From positions 1 to 38,290 of the IMG/VR virus record IMGVR_UViG_3300043399_000330: 38,290 nt of DNA, one strand, 5' to 3'. Under the pieces are notes generated by a model. It was not told the origin of the DNA and searched no databases. It saw only the letters and a list, made by a program, of their open reading frames with translations. A program made the position numbers and the translations under genes. Shown here one piece after another: positions 1 through 5,166 of this stretch (the stretch's first letter is position 1; each line of letters starts with the position of its first letter). Source of the stretch: a virus.

Positions 1-81
1 GGTCTGTCATTTCGTCGCATAGGTCTTCTAGGTCGTGCACCAGTTCCTCGTTAGGCTGGTCAGGAAAGTAGACGGCGTAGG
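1..81. repeat. Terminal direct repeat, left copy (contig overlap)
   Basis: Bases 1-81 are identical to 38210-38290. The repeat lies inside a reading frame that continues correctly when the ends are joined, so it marks a circular or circularly permuted molecule rather than a packaged end with its own function. An assembler overlap is the simplest reading. Confidence 0.95.
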
Positions 82-232
82 CGTACGGCTCATCCTGCTG
101 CACGGCCTCAAGGGCTTGGCGCAGGGCTGGGATAGCGCGGTTGATCCGCACCACATCGTCTATCTCGGTGACGCCTGTGATGGCCTCCAGAGCTTCCAGC
201 GCCTGCTCGGCGGCTTGTCGTAGTGTGGTCAT
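1..232 (-). CDS. Early-operon protein, N-terminal part (gene spans the contig junction)
   Basis: This is the first 77 codons of a 272-residue gene whose remainder is at 37623-38209. The ATG at 232 (minus strand) overlaps the stop of the upstream gene by four bases (ATGA). The N-terminus (MTTLRQAAEQALEALEAITG) is an Ala/Leu/Glu-rich helix, a start common in small early proteins of proteobacterial phages. Joining base 1 to base 38209 gives 819 bases, exactly 273 codons with no stop, which proves the molecule closes here. No catalytic motif is visible and the function is unknown. Confidence 0.85.
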   Translation of the reverse strand, partial: MTTLRQAAEQALEALEAITGVTEIDDVVRINRAIPALRQALEAVQQDEPYAYAVYFPDQPNEELVHDLEDLCDEMTD

Positions 233-549
233 TTCTTCGGCCTTTCTGCGGGCAGCCCGCACAGTTCAAACAGGTCGCAGGCGGCGAGCTGGGTGTGGTA
301 GCGGCCGCGGGCGGCGTGGAGCTTGTGCACGGCCTTGATCACGCCTTCGAGCTCCAGGATGCGGTCGAGTCGGATCCGGTCCATCGACTGAGTGCGGCCG
401 AGCTGGGCGCGCAGATTTTCGTTTTCGGCGTGCAGTCGGCGCAGTTCGGCCGCTGCTTGCATCTGGTTGTCGTAGTCGGGCCAGTTCATGTCGCAGTCGA
501 CTTCTAGGCACTTGGCCAGGCGCAGCGCCTCGGGTTGTTGGTTGGTCAT
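229..549 (-). CDS. Hypothetical early protein with coiled-coil segment (106 aa)
   Basis: The start at 549 (MTNQQPEALRLAK) is preferred over longer forms because it overlaps the upstream stop in an ATGA junction, the pattern throughout this operon. The middle of the protein (AAELRRLHAENENLRAQL) has heptad-like Leu spacing and should form a coiled coil; the C-terminus has two Cys. The stop overlaps the next start (232) by four bases, so translation is probably coupled. No known enzymatic family is recognised. A structural or adaptor role is possible but not shown. Confidence 0.75.
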   Translation of the reverse strand: MTNQQPEALRLAKCLEVDCDMNWPDYDNQMQAAAELRRLHAENENLRAQLGRTQSMDRIRLDRILELEGVIKAVHKLHAARGRYHTQLAACDLFELCGLPAERPKK

Positions 550-737
550 GTCTTGTCCTTGATGAACGATGCCGGCACATGCACGCATGCCGGGTCGCGC
601 TGGCTGCTGGTGTTGACGACGCGAGTGACCATTCCGATGACCTGCTCGGGATGGTCGACCCAGCGCCTGCAGTTGCGGCAGCTCGGGCCCGGGCTGGCCG
701 GGCGGCACAGGGTGTAGCCGAAGGGGAGCGGGGTCAT
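546..737 (-). CDS. Small cysteine-containing early protein (63 aa)
   Basis: A 63-residue frame starting at ATG 737 and ending at 546, overlapping both neighbours by four bases (ATGA). A cluster CRPASPGPSCRNCRRW near the N-terminus includes a CxxC pair and could bind zinc. The C-terminal half has no recognisable motif. It is called because it completes the gap-free chain of overlapping genes. Function unknown. Confidence 0.65.
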   Translation of the reverse strand: MTPLPFGYTLCRPASPGPSCRNCRRWVDHPEQVIGMVTRVVNTSSQRDPACVHVPASFIKDKT

Positions 738-1138
738 GCTGCGCCTTCTGCCTTGGCGATGGCGGCGCGGGCGGCGTCGCGGGCAGCGGCGTTCTCTACC
801 GATCCGAAGGGGTTGACATTAGCAGCCAGCCGAAGCGCATCCAGCAACTCGTCGCGCTGCTCGCAGACCTTCCCGAGTTCATCATGCAGGCGCTCGATCG
901 TGCGGAATGCCGCGCGGCGCTGGTCCTGGACGTCGTTCAGATCGGCGTGCAGCCGGTCGCGCTCGTGGATGGCGTGCGTGTGGCTGGCCGCCGACCATTC
1001 GGCCTGCTCCAGCAGCGCGCGCGGCTGCTTTGGGTGGGTGATCCGGTAGACGATGGTCAGATAGGCGGCCTGGCAGCTGCCGGCGCACTCGCCCTCGGGG
1101 TAGTTGCAGCCGCTGGCGGCGTGTTGGCAGTTCACCAT
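734..1138 (-). CDS. Hypothetical early protein, Cys-rich N-terminus and helical body (134 aa)
   Basis: The protein begins MVNCQHAASGCNYPEGECAG, with further Cys nearby giving a four-Cys knuckle in the first 25 residues that could bind metal. The rest is a long charged helix rich in Arg, Asp and Leu, ending in an Ala-rich tail (AARDAARAAIAKAEGAA), a signature repeated in other early genes of this genome. It overlaps the upstream gene by seven bases and the downstream one by four. Function unknown; a nucleic-acid or protein-binding adaptor is a guess. Confidence 0.75.
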   Translation of the reverse strand: MVNCQHAASGCNYPEGECAGSCQAAYLTIVYRITHPKQPRALLEQAEWSAASHTHAIHERDRLHADLNDVQDQRRAAFRTIERLHDELGKVCEQRDELLDALRLAANVNPFGSVENAAARDAARAAIAKAEGAA

Positions 1139-1281
1139 GGCGCCTCCCCGTTGACGGCGGTCAGGTCCTCGACCAGGTGCGCACGCTCCTGGGCCTGGGT
1201 GTAACTGCGGCGCTCGGGCTGCTGGGCCGGCACCGCGGCCAGGCGCACCAGCAGGTCGGCGTAGTCTTTATCGGTAGTCAT
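1132..1281 (-). CDS. Small hypothetical early protein (49 aa)
   Basis: Starting at ATG 1281 the product begins MTTDKDYADLLVRLAAVPAQ and ends EAPW. The start overlaps the upstream stop by four bases and the stop runs seven bases into the next gene, so it lies within a coupled chain. An acidic N-terminal helix is the only visible feature. A longer in-frame version starting at 1332 would overlap the previous gene heavily and is not favoured. Confidence 0.6.
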   Translation of the reverse strand: MTTDKDYADLLVRLAAVPAQQPERRSYTQAQERAHLVEDLTAVNGEAPW

Positions 1282-1439
1282 TTCCAAGTCCCCCAAAAGA
1301 AGCCTGCCATCGCAAGACCAGCGAGGCAGCACACCAGAATCACAGCAACGTAGGCGAGAGCCACGGTCAGTTCCTGCACGACATCACGGGCGGGGCAGTT
1401 ATCGCCCTGCTCGCAGTCTCCGTTACAGCATCTCTTCAT
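1278..1439 (-). CDS. Single-pass membrane peptide with N-terminal Cys cluster (53 aa)
   Basis: The short form starting at 1439 (MKRCCNGDCEQGDNCPARD) has a GAGG ribosome-binding site just upstream and an ATGA overlap with the preceding gene. Four Cys crowd residues 4-15. They are followed by a hydrophobic segment of about 23 residues (roughly 27-49) ending GFFWGTWK, a typical transmembrane helix. It is likely anchored in the inner membrane; whether the Cys cluster faces the cytoplasm or periplasm cannot be told. Role unknown; membrane-level superinfection control is one possibility. Confidence 0.7.
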   Translation of the reverse strand: MKRCCNGDCEQGDNCPARDVVQELTVALAYVAVILVCCLAGLAMAGFFWGTWK

Positions 1440-1888
1440 TTCCTCTTCCCTCCAACTGGATGCAGAATGACGCCAGCGTAAGGCACTCGGCCTTCTGCTC
1501 GCAGGCTCGGGCACTTCTCATGATCCAGTGCGCCGGGTCGCAGTGGAACGGCTTTACGCCAGTCGCCAGGGCGGTACGGCTGCGAGAAGTCGTGGACGAA
1601 CTGCGCTGGCGCTGGTTGCTGGCTGGCCTCGCGCAAAGGCAAGCCATCTGTCACGCCGTAGGGGTCACTGACCGCGTACCACTGGCCAAAGCCGGAGCGA
1701 TCGCCACGGCGCTCAATGTACCCTGCATGGCTCAGTGCGCCGATGGCGTTGCGCGCTGCCTTGTCCGTCACGCCTTCGAGATAGGTATGCACTATCTCGC
1801 TGCTGATGCCGGGCTTTCTGGCGATCACGCTGAACACGCGAGCGCGGGCGCTTGTCTTGTCGAATGGTTTTGATTTGGCGACGTTCAT
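1436..1888 (-). CDS. Putative winged-helix DNA-binding early protein (150 aa)
   Basis: Starting at ATG 1888 the first about 75 residues fit a winged-helix fold: a helix (TSARARVFSVIARKPG), a turn (ISSEIVHTYLEG), a recognition-like helix (KAARNAIGALSHAGYIERRG) and a wing ending FGQWYAV. The C-terminal half is Pro-rich with a single Cys and may be a flexible arm. Longer in-frame extensions to 2131 are Arg-rich shadow sequence and are rejected. The ATGA overlaps on both sides place it in the early operon. It may regulate early transcription; no target site is identified. Confidence 0.7.
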   Translation of the reverse strand: MNVAKSKPFDKTSARARVFSVIARKPGISSEIVHTYLEGVTDKAARNAIGALSHAGYIERRGDRSGFGQWYAVSDPYGVTDGLPLREASQQPAPAQFVHDFSQPYRPGDWRKAVPLRPGALDHEKCPSLRAEGRVPYAGVILHPVGGKRK

Positions 1889-2109
1889 TGCTCGGCTCCA
1901 AGGTCTTTGTACTTCGCCATCACCTCGATGGCGGTCAACTCTCGCTTGACTTCGCCGGACTGGCGCGCTGCTGCGGCCTTGGCGTCTTGCAGATCCGCTG
2001 CAACGGCTTCTGCCATCTCGGCCTCGCTGCGACCGTCCAGCAGGTGGGAGGCACCAAGCAGGGCGGCGATGCCCAGCGTGAGTACTGCGATGTTGAGCTT
2101 GTGGTTCAT
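1885..2109 (-). CDS. Exported or membrane-anchored small protein (74 aa)
   Basis: The chosen ATG at 2109 is seven bases from a GGAGA site; an ATG six bases upstream is too close to it. The protein starts MNHKLNIAVLTLGIAALLGA, a basic residue followed by a hydrophobic core, which is either a signal peptide or an N-terminal anchor. The rest is a charged helix (EAEMAEAVAADLQDAKAAAA). It is likely periplasmic or facing the periplasm. No Rz-type spanin motif or lipobox is seen and it is far from the lysis genes. Function unknown. Confidence 0.7.
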   Translation of the reverse strand: MNHKLNIAVLTLGIAALLGASHLLDGRSEAEMAEAVAADLQDAKAAAARQSGEVKRELTAIEVMAKYKDLGAEQ

Positions 2110-2111
2110 GT

Positions 2112-2273
2112 TCATTCTCCAATGGTGGCAAGGTTTCCGAAGTCGTCGATCACGGCCAGGTGCACGCGGCCTTCGCCTGCATAACTGATGCCCCAGCCGT
2201 TCCACCAGTAGCCGCGATGGCGGCACCAGAAAGCGGTGCTGTTAATGCCGCTGCTTGTGTCGTGATGCGTCAC
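2112..2273 (-). CDS. Small aromatic-rich hypothetical protein, GTG start (53 aa)
   Basis: The GTG at 2273 follows an AGGAG site by six bases and overlaps the upstream stop by four bases, which decides the start over a longer frame beginning at 2396. The sequence is rich in Trp, Tyr and Gly (FWCRHRGYWWNGWGISYAG) and ends in an acidic, beta-prone segment. No known family is recognised. Confidence 0.6.
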   Translation of the reverse strand: MTHHDTSSGINSTAFWCRHRGYWWNGWGISYAGEGRVHLAVIDDFGNLATIGE

Positions 2274-2506
2274 AGCAGACTCCTGAAGATAGCCATCTCG
2301 TCTTCTTCTTCCTTCATGGCCGCAGCGTGGCCAGGCACCAGCTTGTCGGAGATGTCGTCGAGTTGCTCCCATGTGAACACGCCGACGATGCTGCACGGCT
2401 GGCCAAGGACTCGCACGTCCTCGATGACAAACGGCCCGGTCTCGTCTTCGTAGTACGTCACGACTACGGGCACTTGGCCGTCTCCGATGTTGATGATCTG
2501 TTGCAT
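2270..2506 (-). CDS. Hypothetical acidic early protein (78 aa)
   Basis: The ATG at 2506 (MQQIINIGDGQVPVVVTYYE) has an AGGAG site eight bases upstream. The first half is predicted beta-rich, and the second half is strongly acidic (MKEEEDEMAIF), which recalls small acidic phage proteins that mimic DNA or inhibit host enzymes; that parallel is only compositional. It is the second gene of the leftward operon. Function unknown. Confidence 0.7.
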   Translation of the reverse strand: MQQIINIGDGQVPVVVTYYEDETGPFVIEDVRVLGQPCSIVGVFTWEQLDDISDKLVPGHAAAMKEEEDEMAIFRSLL

Positions 2507-2536
2507 GGTGTAGTGCTCCTTGTGTGTGTTGGTGAT

Positions 2537-2550
2537 GGGCCTTGCGGCCC
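2537..2550 (-). promoter_or_regulatory. Small hairpin in the early leader between two genes
   Basis: In the 49-base gap between the first two leftward genes the minus strand reads GGGCC-GCAA-GGCCC, a five-pair stem closed by a GNRA tetraloop. There is no U-run, so it is not an intrinsic terminator. It lies upstream of the ribosome-binding site of the gene starting at 2506 and could affect RNA processing or stability. Confidence 0.35.
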
Positions 2551-2555
2551 GGTGG

Positions 2556-2870
2556 TTAGATGGCTGCCAGCGTCTTGATGCTGACGCGTTCGCGGATTTG
2601 CTCTTGGCCGGTGCGAATCCACTCGCCTTCGGTGGCGCTGCGCAGAACCCATACGCCGTTGCGGGCGATTTCAAGGACTCGTGCGCGGGTCTTGCCGTTG
2701 ACCATCACGACCTTGCCAGGGCGGATGGCTGCGGTGCTGGCCTTGACCGGTGCGGAGGCTTCAAGCATTGCCTGGGCCAGTGCCTCGCCATATTCGCGGC
2801 TCAGGGGCTTGCTGATGGCCAGGGTGTGCAGCTTGACCAAAGTGGCGGCGGTGATGTTGGCGGTGTTCAT
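2556..2870 (-). CDS. First gene of the leftward early operon (104 aa)
   Basis: It starts at ATG 2870 with a GGAG site seven bases upstream. The N-terminal half is helical and Ala-rich (MNTANITAATLVKLHTLAIS). Residues about 52-70 form a beta-rich stretch (GKVVMVNGKTRARVLEIARN) resembling a small SH3/KOW-like barrel, which is inference from pattern only. As the promoter-proximal gene of the operon it would be made first and most abundantly. Function unknown. Confidence 0.75.
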   Translation of the reverse strand: MNTANITAATLVKLHTLAISKPLSREYGEALAQAMLEASAPVKASTAAIRPGKVVMVNGKTRARVLEIARNGVWVLRSATEGEWIRTGQEQIRERVSIKTLAAI

Positions 2871-2927
2871 GTTGTGGCTCCGTTGTGTGTTGCTGTGCCT
2901 ATATCTTAGATCAAAAAACGTCCATGT

Positions 2928-2972
2928 TGTAGATTTTTTTTCTCTTGCGTGTAGATTTTTTTGGACTACAAT
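2928..2972. promoter_or_regulatory. Divergent early promoter/operator region
   Basis: A 13-base direct repeat TGTAGATTTTTTT occurs at 2928-2940 and 2950-2962, 22 bases apart (two helical turns). TGTAG at 2950 also pairs as an inverted repeat with CTACA at 2966-2970. A rightward promoter is proposed as TTGCGT (2945-2950), 16 bases, TACAAT (2967-2972). This puts the transcription start at about 2979, the ATG of the Cro-like gene, so that message may be leaderless. A leftward promoter should lie around 2900-2930 (TAAGAT-like -10), but I cannot place it firmly. The Cro-like protein is the natural candidate to bind the repeats. Confidence 0.55.
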
Positions 2973-2978
2973 GCAAGC

Positions 2979-3188
2979 ATGAAAACCATCCTACATCACG
3001 CCATAGAGATCGAGGGCACGCAGCGCAAGCTGGCCGCAGCCATCGGTGTTGACTTCAGAACCGTCAGCCTGTGGGGCAAACGCGGTCTGCCAAAGGGTCG
3101 AGAGCAGCAACTCATCCGGCTCTACGGCAGGCGCAAGCTCAAGACCTGGACGGGCGGCGCCACTACCACCAAGGAGAATCATGAATGA
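2979..3188 (+). CDS. Cro-like helix-turn-helix regulator (69 aa)
   Basis: The N-terminal 50 residues form a Cro/YdaS-type helix-turn-helix: TQRKLAAAIGVDFRTVSLWG at residues 14-33 contains the Ala/Gly/Val turn positions, followed by RGLPKGREQQLIRLYG. The tail is short and basic. ATG 2979 lacks a ribosome-binding site and sits at the predicted transcription start, which points to leaderless translation. It is the first rightward gene opposite the early operon, the classic location for a Cro-type switch protein. No partner CI repressor is present, consistent with a lytic lifestyle. It probably represses one or both divergent promoters. Confidence 0.8.
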   Translation: MKTILHHAIEIEGTQRKLAAAIGVDFRTVSLWGKRGLPKGREQQLIRLYGRRKLKTWTGGATTTKENHE

Positions 3189-3264
3189 GCTTCATCTATT
3201 CGCAGGCGCTGGTGGAGGCATACTCGCCGGCCAGCCGCTCAAAGGTCAGGAGTGGCGCGCATGA
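3181..3264 (+). pseudogene. Remnant of cytosine-C5 DNA methyltransferase (motif I only, 27 codons)
   Basis: The peptide begins MNELHLFAGAGGGILAG, which matches the start and SAM-binding motif I (F-x-G-x-G-G) of phage DNA cytosine-C5 methyltransferases. The frame then ends after ten unrelated residues. A full enzyme needs about 300 or more residues with the catalytic Pro-Cys motif, and none follows in any frame here. An AAGGAG site five bases upstream is still intact, so the stub is probably translated. It overlaps the upstream gene by eight bases and the HNH gene by four. I infer a deletion or replacement that removed the enzyme but kept its start. Confidence 0.65.
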
Positions 3265-3803
3265 ACTGGGAGCCAGGACAGCCGCTCAACCGCTCTGGAC
3301 GATGGTGCCTGCTTACTACGCTGGAGACCATCCGCGAGCAGTGCCGCATGGCTGATGACTGTTGGGAGTGGTGCGGCGCATGCACGGGCGACGGTGAACC
3401 GTCTATGTTCTTTCGTGGCAAGAGCTGCACCGTCTCGCGCGCGGTCTACCTGCTGGCAACCGGCAAGACGCCGCGCGGTGACTGCTTTCTGATCCGCGCC
3501 TGCGGCAATCGGCAATGCGTCAATCCGGCGCACCTGGTGCAGCGCGGCAAGGGTAAGCATATGCGCGAACTCGGCGCTACGTCGTATGGCGGCGCGGTGC
3601 GCGCGGCCAAGATTGCCGCCACGATGCAAGCCAAGTGCAGTCCGCTCACGCGAGATCAAGCGCTGGAGATACGGCACAGCACCACGCCAGTCCGCAAGCT
3701 CGCGGAGGAGTACGGCTGCTCGCCTCGCACCGTCCAGCTCATCAAACAGAACAAGCGATGGGTGGATTTCTCCAGCCCGTTCGCGCAACTCATGAGGATG
3801 TAA
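3261..3803 (+). CDS. HNH homing-type endonuclease (180 aa)
   Basis: Residues about 30-100 resemble HNH endonucleases of the HNH_3 type: DCWEWCGA, then SRAVYLLATGKTPRG, then ACGNRQCVNPAHL with the Cys and the terminal N-P-x-H-L. The C-terminus (LTRDQALEIRHS...VRKLAEEYGCSPRTVQLI) is a helix-turn-helix found in homing HNH enzymes. The His often found before the first Cys is replaced (IRAC), so activity may be reduced. ATG 3261 follows AGGAG by eight bases; a GTG at 3252 is too close to it. It overlaps the methyltransferase remnant, suggesting it arrived as a mobile gene and displaced that enzyme. Confidence 0.75.
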   Translation: MNWEPGQPLNRSGRWCLLTTLETIREQCRMADDCWEWCGACTGDGEPSMFFRGKSCTVSRAVYLLATGKTPRGDCFLIRACGNRQCVNPAHLVQRGKGKHMRELGATSYGGAVRAAKIAATMQAKCSPLTRDQALEIRHSTTPVRKLAEEYGCSPRTVQLIKQNKRWVDFSSPFAQLMRM

Positions 3804-3805
3804 CC

Positions 3806-4318
3806 ATGCCAACCAGCAAGAAACCACGCAAGGCCTACCGCCCCAAGCCAGTGATCCGCGACACGATCAGCTATGCGATGGCCGGCGTCACGCCGATGAT
3901 GGATAGCAAAGATACGGCCATGCTCAAGCGCATTGCCAACAGCGACGCACTGGCCGCGCTGTGCCAAGGCCGCGCCACCGTCAGGGATATGGACGTGCTG
4001 GTGCACATGCACAACACCGTGGAGGCGCTGTGGCTGCAAGGCTTCGGAAAGGAGTACGCCGAGGTGCTGATTCGCGGCAAGGCGGCCCTGCTGGACGTGT
4101 GCAACCGTGGAGCGCAGTCCAAGCGCTTCCTGGTGAAGGCCGAGGAGCGCCAGGCGCTAAACGACTTGCTGGAGCTGCACGACGCTCAGATGGAGGTCGT
4201 CACCGTGCGTGACATGGTGAAGGCCGACGCAAAGGCCATCCACGAGATTGTCACTGGCAAGGCTATCGTGATCCGCGACAACGCCAAGATTGCCGTAGTC
4301 AAGGGGATGCGTGCATAA
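3806..4318 (+). CDS. Conserved hypothetical phage protein (170 aa)
   Basis: It begins MPTSKKPRKAYRPKPV, a Lys/Arg-rich N-terminus, and continues as a mostly helical protein with a segment LVHMHNTVEALWLQGFGKEY. I recall this basic N-terminus from uncharacterised proteins of related phages but cannot name a function. The start at 3806 follows GAGGATG, and the gene ends just before a rightward intrinsic terminator, so it is the last gene of the cluster. A role in host takeover or early replication is possible. Confidence 0.75.
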   Translation: MPTSKKPRKAYRPKPVIRDTISYAMAGVTPMMDSKDTAMLKRIANSDALAALCQGRATVRDMDVLVHMHNTVEALWLQGFGKEYAEVLIRGKAALLDVCNRGAQSKRFLVKAEERQALNDLLELHDAQMEVVTVRDMVKADAKAIHEIVTGKAIVIRDNAKIAVVKGMRA

Positions 4319-4369
4319 TGTGACGGCAGCGATCGGGAAGTCACTGCTAGATCTCCAATGACATCATTG

Positions 4370-4395
4370 CCCGGCCTTGTGCCGGGTCTTTTTTT
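4370..4395 (+). terminator. Rho-independent terminator after the rightward early cluster
   Basis: Stem CCCGGC (4370-4375), loop CTTGT, stem GCCGGG (4381-4386), followed by TCTTTTTTT. It lies 52 bases after the stop of the 170-residue gene. Confidence 0.9.
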
Positions 4396-4410
4396 GTGGG
4401 TAGAATGACA

Positions 4411-4632
4411 GCGTGACGGTAAAGCGACACACCGGCAATGCGCCGACACACCGCAGGGTTGGGGGAAACCTGGCCGCCGTCACGCATCACGCATGTGGAT
4501 TGGTTACAAGCGCCACGATGGCCGGTTCGCCGGCTTGGCTGTCGCGCCAGTCCGCAGCCGTGATGGTGGTGTGATAGGCCTTGGCGGGCGTGTCGACGCC
4601 ATCAGCAGGAAACCCGCTTCGGCGGGTTTTTT
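4411..4632 (+). ncRNA. Putative structured non-coding RNA
   Basis: No convincing gene occupies 4396-4632 but the rightward strand can fold strongly. GCGTGACGG (4411-4419) pairs perfectly with CCGTCACGC (4477-4485) and encloses two possible hairpins, one with a GGGGG loop near 4461. ATCACG (4486-4491) pairs with CGTGAT (4559-4564) and encloses GCCGG-TTCG-CCGGC (4521-4534) inside a GCCA/TGGC helix. GGCGT-GTCG-ACGCC (4587-4600) follows, then an intrinsic terminator (4611-4632). A promoter TTGTGC/18/TAGAAT with its -10 at 4401-4406 would start the RNA exactly at the first helix. It matches no RNA family that I recognise. Confidence 0.55.
4611..4632 (+). terminator. Rho-independent terminator ending the 4.4-4.6 kb transcript
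   Basis: Stem AACCCGC (4611-4617), TTCG tetraloop, GCGGGTT (4622-4628) running into a T-tract to 4632. It faces the 3' end of the leftward cassette and would also stop read-through toward it. Confidence 0.9.
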
Positions 4633-4636
4633 GTTG

Positions 4637-4831
4637 CTAGAACGGGATGTCGTTGTCCCAGTGTTCGCAGTCGTTGGGCTGGTACCGGTACTCTGGTGGG
4701 ATGGGTCCGAACTTCTCGCAGGTGTTGTTGGCAAACAACATGCACGTTGCACAGCGCGGCTTGCTGGTGAAGGCAATCAGGCGATCACGCTCGCGCACGG
4801 CGGCTTCGTAGTCTTGCTGGTCTTTGTTCAT
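4637..4831 (-). CDS. Small cysteine-motif protein (64 aa)
   Basis: The centre reads CATCMLFANNTCEKFG and a later DCEHW adds a fourth Cys; the C-x2-C, C, C arrangement is typical of small zinc-binding phage proteins. The N-terminus is a charged helix (MNKDQQDYEAAVRERDRLIA). It is the last gene of the leftward recombination cassette, overlapping the VRR-NUC gene by four bases, so it may assist nuclease or DNA binding. Function not established. Confidence 0.75.
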   Translation of the reverse strand: MNKDQQDYEAAVRERDRLIAFTSKPRCATCMLFANNTCEKFGPIPPEYRYQPNDCEHWDNDIPF

Positions 4832-5166
4832 TTGGTCATCACCTCAATGTGTGCAATGGCGTCGGCGCACCCGTGCGCGACGATCACCGTATCTTCAATC
4901 TCAGTCAGGTAGGCGATCACCTGGCGCTGCTCCTCGCTCAGTCTGCCGCCCTTCTGGCGCTTCATCTCAACCCAGACGCGCCACGCCGGGATGTAGAGGT
5001 CTGGGATGCCGCGAACGGCTCCGGTGGCCTTCAAACGCGTGGCCGTGGCAATGTGTCGGTGTCCACCGTTCGGGATGGCGAAGACCAGCACGCCAGGGTA
5101 TGTGCGGCGGAACCATGCCACGAAACGGGCCTGCTCCTGATCCTCCGATGGTACTTCTACGGTCAT
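4828..5166 (-). CDS. VRR-NUC family nuclease (112 aa)
   Basis: This is a stand-alone VRR-NUC (PD-(D/E)XK superfamily) nuclease. Visible motifs are a Glu/Gln-rich first helix (SEDQEQARFVAWFR), PNGG at 32-35, GIPD at 53-56, the ExK pair in VWVEMKR (E67, K69) and a conserved Gln at 80. Family members are small nucleases acting on branched or structured DNA, often beside helicases, as here. ATG 5166 follows AGGAG by six bases, so it is preferred to a TTG two codons upstream. It overlaps the helicase stop by four bases. Likely role: resolving replication or recombination intermediates. Confidence 0.9.
   Translation of the reverse strand: MTVEVPSEDQEQARFVAWFRRTYPGVLVFAIPNGGHRHIATATRLKATGAVRGIPDLYIPAWRVWVEMKRQKGGRLSEEQRQVIAYLTEIEDTVIVAHGCADAIAHIEVMTK

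Noticed and set aside
2394-2674. N-terminal extension of the 78-residue early protein up to 2674
   Set aside because: A good AGGAG site precedes the internal ATG 2506 and the extension is Ala/Ser/Arg-rich sequence antisense to, or overlapping, the neighbouring gene.
4438-4563. A 41-codon frame from ATG 4438 inside the structured region
   Set aside because: No ribosome-binding site, Pro/Arg/Trp-rich product with no pattern, and the same bases form long perfect helices better explained as RNA structure.
4498-4570. tRNA-like GGTTCG segment
   Set aside because: The GGTTCG is the loop of a perfect GCCGG/CCGGC hairpin; no acceptor, D or anticodon arms can be assembled around it.
4493-4912. A 139-codon plus-strand frame running through the terminator at 4611-4632
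   Set aside because: It reads through an intrinsic terminator (giving the ISRKPASAGF signature of translated hairpins) and overlaps two leftward genes; it is not a coherent protein.
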